64,000 nt of DNA from Escarpia spicata (lineage: Eukaryota; Annelida; Polychaeta; Sabellida; Siboglinidae): contig OZ023205.1 in the NCBI GenBank assembly GCA_963995525.1, forward strand, positions 52,979,274-53,043,273, written 5' to 3'. Positions within the stretch are counted from its first letter, which is position 1, and every line of letters begins with the position of its first letter. The notes under the pieces are model-generated. The model made no database searches. It saw only the letters and a program-made list of their open reading frames with translations, and was not told the origin of the DNA. The translations under genes and the position numbers were made by a program. Positions 12,701-19,439 of this stretch are shown piece after piece.

Positions 12701-15460
12701 AAAAACTTTCGTAACTTTTGTCCAGAGCAAATTCCAAAATGTCACGATAAACGTAAGCGACATTAGCAAAGACCATCGACTACCAACCAGAGACAACCGT
12801 GACAACCGACGCCAAAGAAGACCAATGGTCGTTAAATTTGCGACTCATAAAAAAGATGAACTCTACTGTGGTCGAAAAACCCTTAAAGGCGCCAACGTTT
12901 ACATGAACGAACTGTTAACAAAAAAACGTGCTGAACTACATCGCTTCTGCACCAGCAACATCGACGAGAGAAAAACTGTGTGGACGAAAGATGGCAAAGT
13001 CTTTGTCAGAGTGGGATAGCAAATCGTTCACGTGAAAACAAAAGTAGACAAAGGCCTTTGTGTGACGGTGCGAACAATGCATCAATGCCAGAGTATTACC
13101 TGGCTATCATCGGGTATTTTCTTCTCGTGTTACTGCGCGAACAATGCACCAATGTATGTTACTTGACCATCATCAGGCACTATCTTCTTGTATGACTGTG
13201 CAAACAATGCATCAATGCCAGAGCGTTATCTGGCTGTCATCAGGTATTTTTAACTGAAGCGGACTACGTCTAAATGGAAAGTCACTTGCATAATGTACTC
13301 TATGCGACCTATGTATGAATGTTTATTTTTTATTTTTTACACTTTTTATTTTTGAAATGTTCATTTACTCATAGTTTGCTTCTCTCAGTTATGATAAGTT
13401 TAAAATGCACTAATGGGGAGCATGCGACATCTCCTTTAAATGTACTATTCAAACGCATGCGCGTTATATGCGTTTTATATGTAGAGAATTTAGAATGATA
13501 ACGCACATGGTATCAATCTTCTTAATTGCTGGATGTTGTACAGGCTCCGAAAAGCCAATTTATATGCAAATGACTGTAGCTGGGGCGGGGGATTTGTTTA
13601 CATTTGAGGCCATCTGGTTTTGGGGAGGCAAGAGCCCTATACAGAGGGCCTTTGTTCAGAAGGTTACTATAAGTTCACTGGCACCCTGGCAAGATTTCTA
13701 GAGACCCGTAGACTTTGGAAATGACATAACTAAAGGGTCAGCGTCTCACCCAAGGCTATGGATTTAGCTATATATAAGGAGGGCTTTAATGAGGATCAGG
13801 GCTGGCTGTCAGGAGATGCAGCCAGACACTTCGAAGGCTGGCTGTCAGGAGATGCAGCCAGACACTTCGAAGGCTGGCTGTCAGGAGATGCAGCCAGACA
13901 CTTCGAAGGCTGGCTGTCAGGAGATGCAGCCAGACACTTCGAAGACTGGCTGTCAGGAGATGCAGCCAGACACTTCGAAGGCTGGCTGTCAGGAGATGCA
14001 GCCAGACACTTCGAAGGCTGGCTGTCAGGAGATGCAGCCAGACACTTCGAAGGCTGGTTGTTGGAGGATGCAGCCAGACACTGCGAGGGAGCTGTTTGTT
14101 AGAACAGGCCCGAAGATGCATGCTGGAGCTGTGTGTAACATAGGCCAGTGGTGTACGGGGCGACTACTGGGGCACACTGCCGGAGGAACGTTTCTCGTGA
14201 AGCACTGTCACCTAGCGCCCTGCGAGAAGTACTCAGACTCTCGCAGTACACCCGTGACAATCAGTTATTCGCAGACTCGGTGAGTAACTCGGTTGATGTA
14301 TATAAGCCGCCGCCGCCGTCTGACTTATCGTTCTGACACCTAGAATTCGGTTGCTGTATATAGGCCGCCGCCGTCTGACTTATTGTTCGGACATTTAGAA
14401 TATCTCCGTTATAATTCGGTTGCTGTATGTAAGCCGCCGCCGTCTGACTTATCGTTCTGACACCTAGAATTCGGTTGCTATATATAGGCCGCCGCCGTCT
14501 GACTTATTGTTCGGACATTTAGAATATCTCCGTTATAATTCGGTTGCTGTATATAAGCCGCCGCCGTCTGACTTATCGTTCTGACACCTAGAATTCGGTT
14601 GCTGTATATAGGCCGCCGCCGTCTGAACCTATTGTTCTGACCTTTATAACTGGGTAGTATTTAGCAGACATAGCCGTATACTGTGTATTAGATCTTGTAT
14701 TGGTAGGGTTTTCCGCATATAATAATCTGTGAAAACGTATAACCTGACTTATCATTAGTACGACCGAGTGAGTGAACGTGTGCCCGTATGCTTCCCTGCC
14801 GACCGCTCGACGCAAACGCTACATATATATGATTTTGCCAAATGTGTTTTTGTTAACAATAAAATTAGTCTTGTCGTGTTGTTTAATTTGATTAATTTGA
14901 CAAGCAATGTTTTGTTGCCTGCCTGCCTGCCTGTCTGTATATGTATGTAAGATATGTGTGGATAACTTTAGCGGCTGTAGGTGGTCGTTTTCATGGTTAG
15001 GTCAAAAAGTAAAAGATATCGCCTACATCTTTACAATAGACAACATGTAGTCACAGCCAACCTAAAGGCCTATTTCCAGCGCAATATTATAGTAAGATTG
15101 TTATACCCCAGATAAAGCACAACCCTCAGCTCATTACATATAGTCACTGCCACTCACCAATGCGGTCAAATTTCCATACCGTCCGAAGTCGTCAAACATG
15201 TGACCAACAAGACTAACGTCGGATGGGATGGTCAAGTCGGCGAATGGGCTTCGAACAACGGGGTCAACATTCGCTTCTGTTGTGCAGTAATCGCGAGAGA
15301 GCTGTTGCCAAAGTGGAACAGGGACGCCATTAGACCGGCTACCTTTCACGGTTACTCGACAAAAAACGGTGACGTTTCGCGAACAGATAGCGCGGCTAAT
15401 GTTTCCTGCCTGTCGTATCGGCCGGACACCGATATCCCGAAGGAGGCGTAGCGTCGCCAT
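591..15460 (-). CDS. Acyl-CoA synthetase, 4-coumarate-CoA ligase/luciferase-like (first five exons; 3' part outside window)
   Basis: This is an adenylate-forming (ANL superfamily) enzyme. By family it joins a carboxylic acid to ATP to give an acyl-AMP and then an acyl-CoA. The five exons are 15158-15460, 3018-3225, 2429-2538, 1416-1618 and 591-768. They sum to 1002 bp (334 codons) and every junction preserves frame. The protein starts with an Arg-rich stretch (about residues 1-35, one acidic residue) that looks like a mitochondrial presequence. The usual N-terminal block (SPFADLTIP) follows, and the AMP-binding P-loop [10 protein letters not shown] lies near residues 250-259. After it comes LPWFHIYGQ, the conserved PxFHxxG region. 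The C-terminal half, with the later AMP-binding motifs and the catalytic Lys, lies beyond the left edge. Intron 1 is about 11.9 kb and filled with transposons. The substrate cannot be told from this part. The family call is secure; mitochondrial targeting is inference. Confidence 0.9.
769..1415. other. Acyl-CoA ligase intron 4 with a TTA/TAA microsatellite
   Basis: 647-bp intron. A (TAA)n run at about 1388-1412 abuts the donor of exon 4. Nothing else is recognised. Confidence 0.6.
1416..1618 (-). CDS. Acyl-CoA ligase exon 4 (AMP-binding P-loop)
   Basis: This 203-bp exon follows a CTCTGCAG acceptor. It carries [19 protein letters not shown], the ATP-phosphate loop of ANL enzymes, and ends in ANIEQT plus two bases of an Arg codon completed by exon 5. 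The donor reads AG/GTCTTT and runs straight into a TTA microsatellite, a weaker site than the other donors of the gene. Confidence 0.9.
1619..2428. other. Acyl-CoA ligase intron 3
   Basis: 810-bp intron with a (TTA)/(TTATCA) simple repeat at about 2308-2345. No coding signal is seen. Confidence 0.6.
2429..2538 (-). CDS. Acyl-CoA ligase exon 3
   Basis: This 110-bp exon follows a TTGCAG acceptor and precedes a GTGATT donor. It encodes [17 protein letters not shown] and the following Ala/Lys-rich helix, matching the ANL region after the Gly-Glu turn. It leaves phase 0. Confidence 0.85.
2539..3017. other. Acyl-CoA ligase intron 2 with simple repeats
   Basis: 479-bp intron. A GCAC/GCAT-rich run lies at about 2560-2660 and a degenerate GATT/ATTC tetranucleotide tract at about 2745-2895. 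No coding signal is seen. Confidence 0.6.
3018..3225 (-). CDS. Acyl-CoA ligase exon 2
   Basis: The exon lies between a CTTCAG acceptor and a GTTAGT donor, 208 bp. It encodes the family block from TYAELQSEI through the [20 protein letters not shown] helices. It ends with one base of a split Gly codon, which exon 3 completes. Confidence 0.9.
3226..4196. repeat. Intron 1, right-hand part: TG-rich tract and G/C homopolymers
   Basis: A degenerate (GTGTTT/GT)n tract covers about 3270-3390. A G run of about 17 lies at 3669-3685. Two similar GGGCAGACA...CCCCCCCC segments lie at about 3713-3745 and 3851-3888, a short degenerate direct repeat. No coding signal is seen. Confidence 0.5.
4197..4575 (+). 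mobile_element. PIF/Harbinger element, 5' fragment
   Basis: A TTA (4194-4196), the typical Harbinger target site, is followed by AGGGCCTAGTACACTG, a plausible terminal repeat. A TATAAAA box at about 4334-4340 precedes the transposase start. No matching right-hand repeat was found, so this is probably a truncated copy. Confidence 0.55.
4342..4575 (+). pseudogene. Harbinger (HARBI1-like) transposase N-terminal fragment
   Basis: Translation from ATG 4342 gives a Leu run, then a very basic block ([14 protein letters not shown]), then WVHETLQKR and [15 protein letters not shown]. This is the characteristic N-terminal layout of animal Harbinger transposases, which lies before the DDE domain. An in-frame TAA at 4489-4491 and a TAG at 4573-4575 break it, and no DDE catalytic region follows. 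It is a dead fragment. The family call rests on the arginine block plus the WVH and FHxLVxEL motifs. Confidence 0.65.
4576..5010. other. Unassigned AT-rich DNA
   Basis: Contains several short motifs built on ATATTGGAC/GTCCAATAT between 4755 and 4850, some in inverted orientation. Otherwise nothing is recognised. Confidence 0.4.
5009..5129 (-). repeat. Gypsy 3' LTR
   Basis: Begins TGTTGTGTATTTAG on the minus strand, right after the polypurine tract, and contains ACTATAAAAAG, a TATA-like promoter box. Identical over 121 bp to the other LTR; the last two bases may be a chance match, making 119 bp the true LTR. Confidence 0.88.
5130..5140 (-). other. Gypsy polypurine tract
   Basis: TGGGGAGGAAA on the minus strand lies immediately before the 3' LTR, the expected plus-strand primer position for reverse transcription. 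Confidence 0.8.
5141..5565 (-). other. Gypsy 3' non-coding region
   Basis: 425 bp between the integrase stop and the polypurine tract. AT-rich; no further reading frame is recognised. Confidence 0.6.
5566..6702 (-). pseudogene. Gypsy integrase
   Basis: The minus strand encodes the zinc-binding HH (HEGHLG region) and CC (GCPGCQ) motifs, then the DDE core. The core residues are the Asp in VDYAGPF, the Asp in [10 protein letters not shown] and the Glu in NGLVER. The C-terminal part ([28 protein letters not shown]) is the usual SH3-like end; no chromodomain is seen. The N-terminal part is separated from the catalytic core by an in-frame TGA near 6512, where Trp is expected. A TAA near 6704 separates it from the RNase H segment. 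The open part from 6486 to 5566 is intact. Integrase would insert the cDNA copy into the host genome. Confidence 0.88.
6703..9457 (-). pseudogene. Gypsy gag-protease-reverse transcriptase-RNase H
   Basis: Gag starts at ATG 9457. A TAG at about 9405, where a Trp is expected, interrupts the early Gag; from there the frame is open to 7130. Two CCHC zinc knuckles ([14 protein letters not shown] and [14 protein letters not shown]) lie near 8790-8875. The protease has the active-site LDTGS near 8537. Reverse transcriptase runs about 8110-7600 with [19 protein letters not shown] and the catalytic ILDDIII. RNase H begins with [14 protein letters not shown] near 7230. A single-base frameshift near 7140 moves the RNase H C-terminal half to another frame, which ends at 6703. 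The RNase H linker has ANALSRL where family members normally have ADALSRL. Products would be the particle protein and the replication enzymes. Confidence 0.9.
9458..9600 (-). other. Gypsy leader between primer-binding site and gag
   Basis: 143-bp untranslated leader. No reading frame is seen. Confidence 0.6.
9601..9614 (-). other. Gypsy primer-binding site, tRNA-Ser type
   Basis: TGGCGACGAGGATG on the minus strand begins with TGG (complement of CCA) and adjoins the 5' LTR. From memory of animal tRNA-Ser(GCU), whose 3' end is CATCCTCGTCGCCA, the match is 14 of 14. The tRNA assignment should be confirmed against the host tRNA set. Confidence 0.75.
9613..9733 (-). repeat. Gypsy 5' LTR
   Basis: Identical over 121 bp to 5009-5129. 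It lies upstream of the primer-binding site on the minus strand and carries the same TATA-like box. Confidence 0.88.
9734..9974. other. Spacer between Gypsy and transposase gene
   Basis: AT-rich, nothing recognised. Confidence 0.4.
9975..10150 (-). pseudogene. PHD-like zinc finger, C-terminus of the transposase
   Basis: The minus-strand frame gives WYCVLC, then [14 protein letters not shown] and YRCDMC before a TAA. This is the Cys spacing of a PHD finger (C-x2-C, C-x2-C, x-x-x-C, C-x2-C), with Arg at the place where His is expected before MSC. PHD-like fingers close many invertebrate pogo-type transposases, so the position fits. It is preceded by a very basic stretch (GKRQKRQ). A one-base shift near 10270 separates it from the OTU frame. 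Confidence 0.65.
10270..10845 (-). pseudogene. OTU-family cysteine protease domain fused to the transposase
   Basis: The catalytic Cys motif is clear: [11 protein letters not shown], at about 10780-10810, equals the OTU D-G-x-C-hydrophobic-F/L-R-A motif. It is followed by [17 protein letters not shown] and [21 protein letters not shown], the typical helical region ending with the Gly-Glu before the central strand. The catalytic His motif GHYEALVP lies at about 10413-10437, in another frame because of a one-base shift near 10450. OTU proteases remove ubiquitin or related modifiers. Cys and His are both kept, so only the frameshift inactivates the domain, if the shift is real. Confidence 0.75.
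10846..11215 (-). repeat. Ser/Asn/Gln-rich coding minisatellite in the transposase linker
   Basis: Degenerate tandem copies of a unit reading like [12 protein letters not shown] or SNDPCPSTS. They make a low-complexity linker between the DDE and OTU domains. The frame stays open throughout, so units vary by multiples of three bases, consistent with past selection for coding. Confidence 0.7.
11216..12128 (-). pseudogene. pogo/Tigger-type DDE transposase core with HTH remnant
   Basis: The three acidic residues of the DDE/DDD core are visible: NVDESGI near 11855, [10 protein letters not shown] near 11550 and RLQPLDRVF near 11440. The usual companions [20 protein letters not shown] and [11 protein letters not shown] surround them. 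The end of the CENP-B-type DNA-binding region ([14 protein letters not shown]) lies near 12000-12020. Frameshifts lie near 11945 (between the HTH end and YEFYDKL) and near 11765. By family, the enzyme cuts and rejoins transposon ends at TA sites. The copy is decayed but only lightly. Confidence 0.85.
12262..13019 (+). pseudogene. LINE ORF1-like coiled-coil nucleic-acid-binding protein
   Basis: The start ATG 12262 ([10 protein letters not shown]) is followed by one frameshift at an A run near 12290; the frame is then open to the TAG ending at 13019. Residues after 12381 form a coiled coil ([15 protein letters not shown] and following). A compact domain with [14 protein letters not shown] and the closing [13 protein letters not shown] follows. 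This layout, coiled coil then RRM-like domain, is that of LINE ORF1 chaperone proteins of invertebrates. No endonuclease/RT ORF follows on this strand, so it is an orphan ORF1 fragment or a 3'-truncated LINE. Confidence 0.6.
13060..13255 (+). repeat. Tandem repeat, three copies of about 65-68 bp
   Basis: Each copy starts near GCGAACAATGCATCAATG (about 13068, 13136, 13198) and ends near CATCATCAGG. The copies differ by scattered substitutions. Confidence 0.8.
13256..13799. other. Unassigned DNA
   Basis: No coding or repeat family recognised. Confidence 0.4.
13800..14087 (+). repeat. 36-bp minisatellite, eight copies
   Basis: Eight head-to-tail 36-bp units (starts at 13800, 13836, 13872, 13908, 13944, 13980, 14016, 14052). 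The first seven are nearly identical; the eighth is diverged. Since 36 is a multiple of three, all frames stay open, and one reads [12 protein letters not shown] per unit; this is likely incidental. Confidence 0.95.
14285..14640 (+). repeat. Compound minisatellite with GCCGCCGCC core, six copies
   Basis: Each unit has TATATA(A/G)GCCGCCGCCGTCTGACTTAT or a close variant. Short (about 58 bp) and long (about 66-70 bp, with an ATATCTCCGTTATAATTCGG insert) units alternate, giving a higher-order unit of about 124 bp. Confidence 0.85.
14641..15157. other. Intron 1, 5' end
   Basis: AT-rich intronic DNA with a short GCCTGCCTGCCT run near 14920. Nothing else recognised. Confidence 0.5.
15158..15460 (-). 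CDS. Acyl-CoA ligase exon 1 (start codon, presequence, N-terminal block)
   Basis: The ATG at 15460 begins [11 protein letters not shown], rich in Arg and hydrophobic residues. The exon has 101 codons and ends in phase 0 before a consensus GTGAGT donor. Its last residues ([10 protein letters not shown]) read directly into exon 2 ([14 protein letters not shown]), the usual continuity in 4CL/luciferase proteins. An in-frame Met 93 bp upstream (15553) exists, but the downstream ATG is preferred because it places a presequence-like stretch at the N-terminus. Confidence 0.85.
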
Positions 15461-15755
15461 TCCGTGCTGCACCTGCCGAACAAAGGTCAACCCGCAAGCG
15501 TGTTGATAAGGAGACACGTCGGGTGTAATTGACACGTCTAGGTCAGTTGGCACATCTAGGTCAGACTGACGTTTCGCCGCGACCCCCTATTATTGCTGTT
15601 GTCGTTGTTGTTATTTATGATTGCATGACATTGAGTCGGCAGTTCCTTTCGAAAGTGGTTTGCACCCTGATAATTTATGATCGCATATATGTGTAGACTA
15701 AGTAATACGTATGTCACTTATTATGAAGGGGGTACGTGTGGCACGGATTTTAATT
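15461..15755. other. Upstream region of the acyl-CoA ligase
   Basis: Should hold the promoter and 5' UTR of the acyl-CoA ligase. No clear TATA box or initiator could be singled out. Confidence 0.4.
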
Positions 15756-15769
15756 CCTTAGAAAAAAAA

Positions 15770-16060
15770 CTAGATTTTCTGCAGAAAACTACAGGATTTT
15801 TGCGCATAGTTTTCTATTGAAAACTATAGGAAATTGTCTATAGAAAACTATAGGAAATTTTCTATAATTCTTTTAAAGAATATCCTATAGGATGTTTGCG
15901 CGTAGTTTTCTATAGAAAACTATAGGAAATTTTCTATAGAAAACTATAGGAAATATCCTATAGTATTTTATATAGAATATTTCCTATAGGAAATATTCTA
16001 TAGGCTATTTCCTGTAGGATAAATCCCACAGAATAGATCCTGTAGAAAATATTCTGCATG
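15770..16060. repeat. Cluster of TTTTCTATAGAAAA palindromes
   Basis: About ten degenerate head-to-head copies of the self-complementary motif CTATAGAAAACTATAGGAAA fill 290 bp. A smaller cluster of the same motif lies at about 18466-18522. Confidence 0.8.
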
Positions 16061-16664
16061 ACATACTCATTAACAGAAGTGCACGTTAATCTTCATATAT
16101 TTTTATTATATCATAGCTACCAGCTCGATAAGTTATACTTTTCTGGTAGCCACCTCATCTGTGTTATGCATTGCTCTTGAATCGTGTTGTATATTATCTG
16201 GATGAGGAAATAAATTTACTTACTTACATATATTCAAATACATTAATCATACAGGCAATCTACAGTAATATCCAAACAGATTGAATGACCAAATAAAACA
16301 AATACAAAATAAAGTCTATTGAGCATACATGTACATAAATGCAAGCAATGCTAATAATGACACAAACCATTTATCATATCTTTATATATACATTATAATA
16401 CAACATGAACAATTAAGTGTATGATAAGTACAACAAATTGACTATTGAGCTTACAACATGTCAAGAAATTAATCCTTAAATACTCGTGTACAGTAATGAG
16501 CCATCATCTGAAGTAGCACAGACTACATGTCACAATGACATTCACAACAGGGATAGCAAGAAAATATTGTTGGAGACATTAAATATTATTACTGCTAAAT
16601 ATACATCAATTAACATCCATGTATGAAACAAATAAACATTGTAATACTTGTTTTACTTACAAAG

Positions 16665-17365
16665 CATTGGAACCTGGTGGGGGGGGGGGGCTTAGTCCCC
16701 AATATTTGTGGATTAGGAGCTTAGCTCCCCAACATTTAGGAAAGGGTGTGCATGTTGTGGTGTATAGGGGCTGGAGATAGGATTACCCCTCAATATTGGG
16801 GAAAGTGGGTGCATTGTTGGTGCAAATTTAGGTTTTCAGAATACCTTATGGTGGTTTTTTTTATCAGCGAGCCTCAACGGGGTGCAGATCGAGATGTCTG
16901 GAGAACATCAAGGTGGTTTTTTGGGAACAATACCTATGCCAGTGACTTGACACCGTACTCAGGTAAACTAGCATGGTATTTTGAAACAGGTACAACATGG
17001 TATTTTCATATAGGTACATTATATTTTCATACATGGTACAAACACCAAAGATTGCCAGTCAGTAAGTGATATATCATGTCATTGTTGTACATAACGTCGT
17101 TAAATTATGTTGATAAACAACATATCTCAATATAACTTTTGCCATTATGTTTGCTATTGGCGGTTTTGTAAAAAGAATTCTGAAAAGTATCTGAAATACA
17201 TATTTGTATTTAAATGTATACTTTTATCATTTTATCGTATTTGAACCGTTCAAGATTATTTGTATTTAAATATATCAATGAATTTGACCCATATATGCTG
17301 GTATACTACTACGGTATTTTGATATAGGTACAACATGGTATTTTGATACAGGTACACCATGATAC
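16665..17365. repeat. Poly-G tract and dispersed GGTATTTTGA(A/T)ACAGGTACA repeats
   Basis: A G run of about 12 at 16678-16690, and two groups of about 23-bp repeats ending in GGTACAACAT at about 16972-17040 and 17313-17365. Otherwise AT-rich and uncharacterised. Confidence 0.55.
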
Positions 17366-17696
17366 CCCATTTGATATTGGCATGATAGTGTCAAGAGGGT
17401 AGGGGTGAACAGTTGATAGTGACTCTAAGCTAGATGGGTTGTTTCTCAACACTTCTAGAATGTTATATAGGAAACTGTTGTTGGGTCAGTCATTCTGATT
17501 GAACATAGTTGGCATGGCTGAATGATTTTCTTCCATTTCTTTGAACGTGGCGTACCACACTGTATTTATACACTCATGCATTATTACCAGTGCATGTCAA
17601 TAGTATATATAGGAAGGGTTTAAAGGCAAAATACAATAAACGTCATGCGGCTCGGGTGACAGATTTGCCTAGGCAAAACTGCATAATTGAAATGTA

Positions 17697-17851
17697 CAGT
17701 AGAACCTGTCTTGAGTGACCGCCACTTCAGCCTACCAAAAGTGGTCTCTCAAGACAGGTGGTCGCCAATGACAGGTCAATAAACATTGAAAATATGGTCA
17801 ATTTCAAGAGGAACCGAGAAAGCAAGTGGTTATCAAAGACAGGTTCCACTG
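17697..17851. mobile_element. 155-bp MITE with TA target site (mariner-like)
   Basis: The ends CAGTAGAACCTGTCTT and AAGACAGGTTCCACTG are inverted repeats with one mismatch (15 of 16), flanked on both sides by TA (17695-17696 and 17852-17853). Non-coding. TA duplication and length fit a Tc1/mariner-type MITE. Confidence 0.75.
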
Positions 17852-18537
17852 TAAAAAAACAGTTTGGGTCTAGATATCGGTCATTGTGATTTTGTAGTAT
17901 TGAGATATTCAATATCATGTCAATTTTAAGATGTTATTTACACTATGAGGACGAAACGTATAATTAAGTGTTGAAATATTGCGCTTTGCCCTGAAACCTT
18001 ACACATGTACCGTATTTATTGGTGAAATATATTGATTCTGAATTATGTACTGCAATATACATTATAATTATATGTTATCTTAATATTCAATAATTCAGAA
18101 TGCATACACACAAACACTATACCACTTATATTTGTATCATTGCTGTCAGAATGGACACAACTTGCTCTTGGACATCAGTGATGACTTCAACCTGAAATAA
18201 ATTAAATAGAACACAATAAAATACAATATGTGTGGCTTATATTATACATCATAAATCTATTTTTAAAAAATGGAGCTGTTTGACAATTACTTATATTCTG
18301 GATCTGGAAAATTATTCAGCAAAGTTCTATTACAATGTTGCACTGTGGTTTTATCTCATAATATCTTCATCTACAGGCCCAACAGGTAGTGAGTCCACTA
18401 CGGGATTGACTCATTAATTAGCTCATTTACCCCATGCATGGAATCTTTTACTTCCTCTGGCAGACTAGAGAATTCTATAGAAAACTATAGAATACTATGG
18501 GAAATTTATAGTTTTCTATCGATTTTTTTTACTAAGG

Positions 18538-18921
18538 GCCGGCCTCCTCTCTCCCGTCTGTTTTGGAGTCAACATCAACATGCCACTATTTCTCCCACTA
18601 GTTAGTTGGGCCAACTGCCCACCATTTGTGAAAATCCTCCTGCAAAACGTCTGTCGGTCCCGAAATTGCTACAAGTCACTGGCCCGGTTGGCTCGCGTGT
18701 TTGTTTGTTAATATACCAGTCGATCTCGTTATAGTAACAGGAAAAACATGAATTACAAGAACCGCTGGATTAAGAAGACGCTGATGATTAGCTGGATGAT
18801 ACAGCACAGGAACTGGTTTTGAATATCGGAATTAAATCAACCAATTGAGTGATATTGTACGTGTAGATTGGCATAATTAGACCAGGAGCTCAGAGCTATT
18901 ATTTATGTAAAAAGGGCCAAA
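18538..18921. other. Unassigned DNA
   Basis: No recognisable feature. Confidence 0.4.
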
Positions 18922-19368
18922 GTGTTTGACCCCATGTATTGGAGGAACCATCCCCCGACATCACAAAAATGAGTTGCTGTCGGGTCTTGGGTGATGGAAT
19001 GCCCCCTAAATCACACCCTGAAGTCGACAAAAAAGTACCTTTATTTATGTGAAAAGCGCCAAGGCTAAAACAGTTTCAAAAGTTTCCCTGGTTTTCCCCG
19101 AGTACGGAAAGTCCAATGACAGCAACTTTAGGGGGTGGAACCCCTCTGACAGGAGTCCCCGAAGTGTGCCAAAAAGTACCTTCATTTATGTGAACGGCGC
19201 CAAGGCTAAAAACAGTTTCAAAAGTTTCCCTGGTGTTCTCCGAGTACGGAATGACCACTGCCAGCAAATATAAATGGTTGAATCCCTCTGACAGCAACCC
19301 CCAAAGATTGACGAAACTGTATTTATTCGCGCAAACACCTAGCGGATTTCGTAGTCCGGTAGATGGCG
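18922..19368 (+). repeat. Left terminal inverted repeat
   Basis: 447 bp. It contains a tandem duplication of about 130-140 bp (units starting near 19028 and 19168, each with AAAGTACCTT and AGTTTCCCTGG) that the right copy has only once. Confidence 0.8.
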
Positions 19369-19439
19369 GCAATCGATATGCGCCAACATGCATATCGAGT
19401 CGCTACGCAAATATCGTTTGTACGTGTACGCATTTTGTA

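Larger units (their letters stand above)
15756..18537. mobile_element. Possible TIR element, 2.8 kb, non-coding
   Basis: Left end CCTTAGAAAAAAAACTAG and right end (reverse complement) CCTTAGTAAAAAAAATCG match, and both are followed inward by CTATAGAAAACTATAG-type palindromic motifs. No target-site duplication is seen. The interior has no recognisable gene, so it would be a non-autonomous element. Alternative: two independent patches of the same palindromic repeat. Confidence 0.45.

Noticed and set aside
13786..14283. Repeat protein of 12-residue units
   Set aside because: Open in several frames on both strands because the unit is 36 bp; no gene context.
13342..14640. CRISPR-like array
   Set aside because: Repeats are contiguous without unique spacers and the DNA is eukaryotic.
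15200..15451. Plus-strand frame opposite acyl-CoA ligase exon 1
   Set aside because: Shadow of the minus-strand exon, which has family similarity and correct splice phase.
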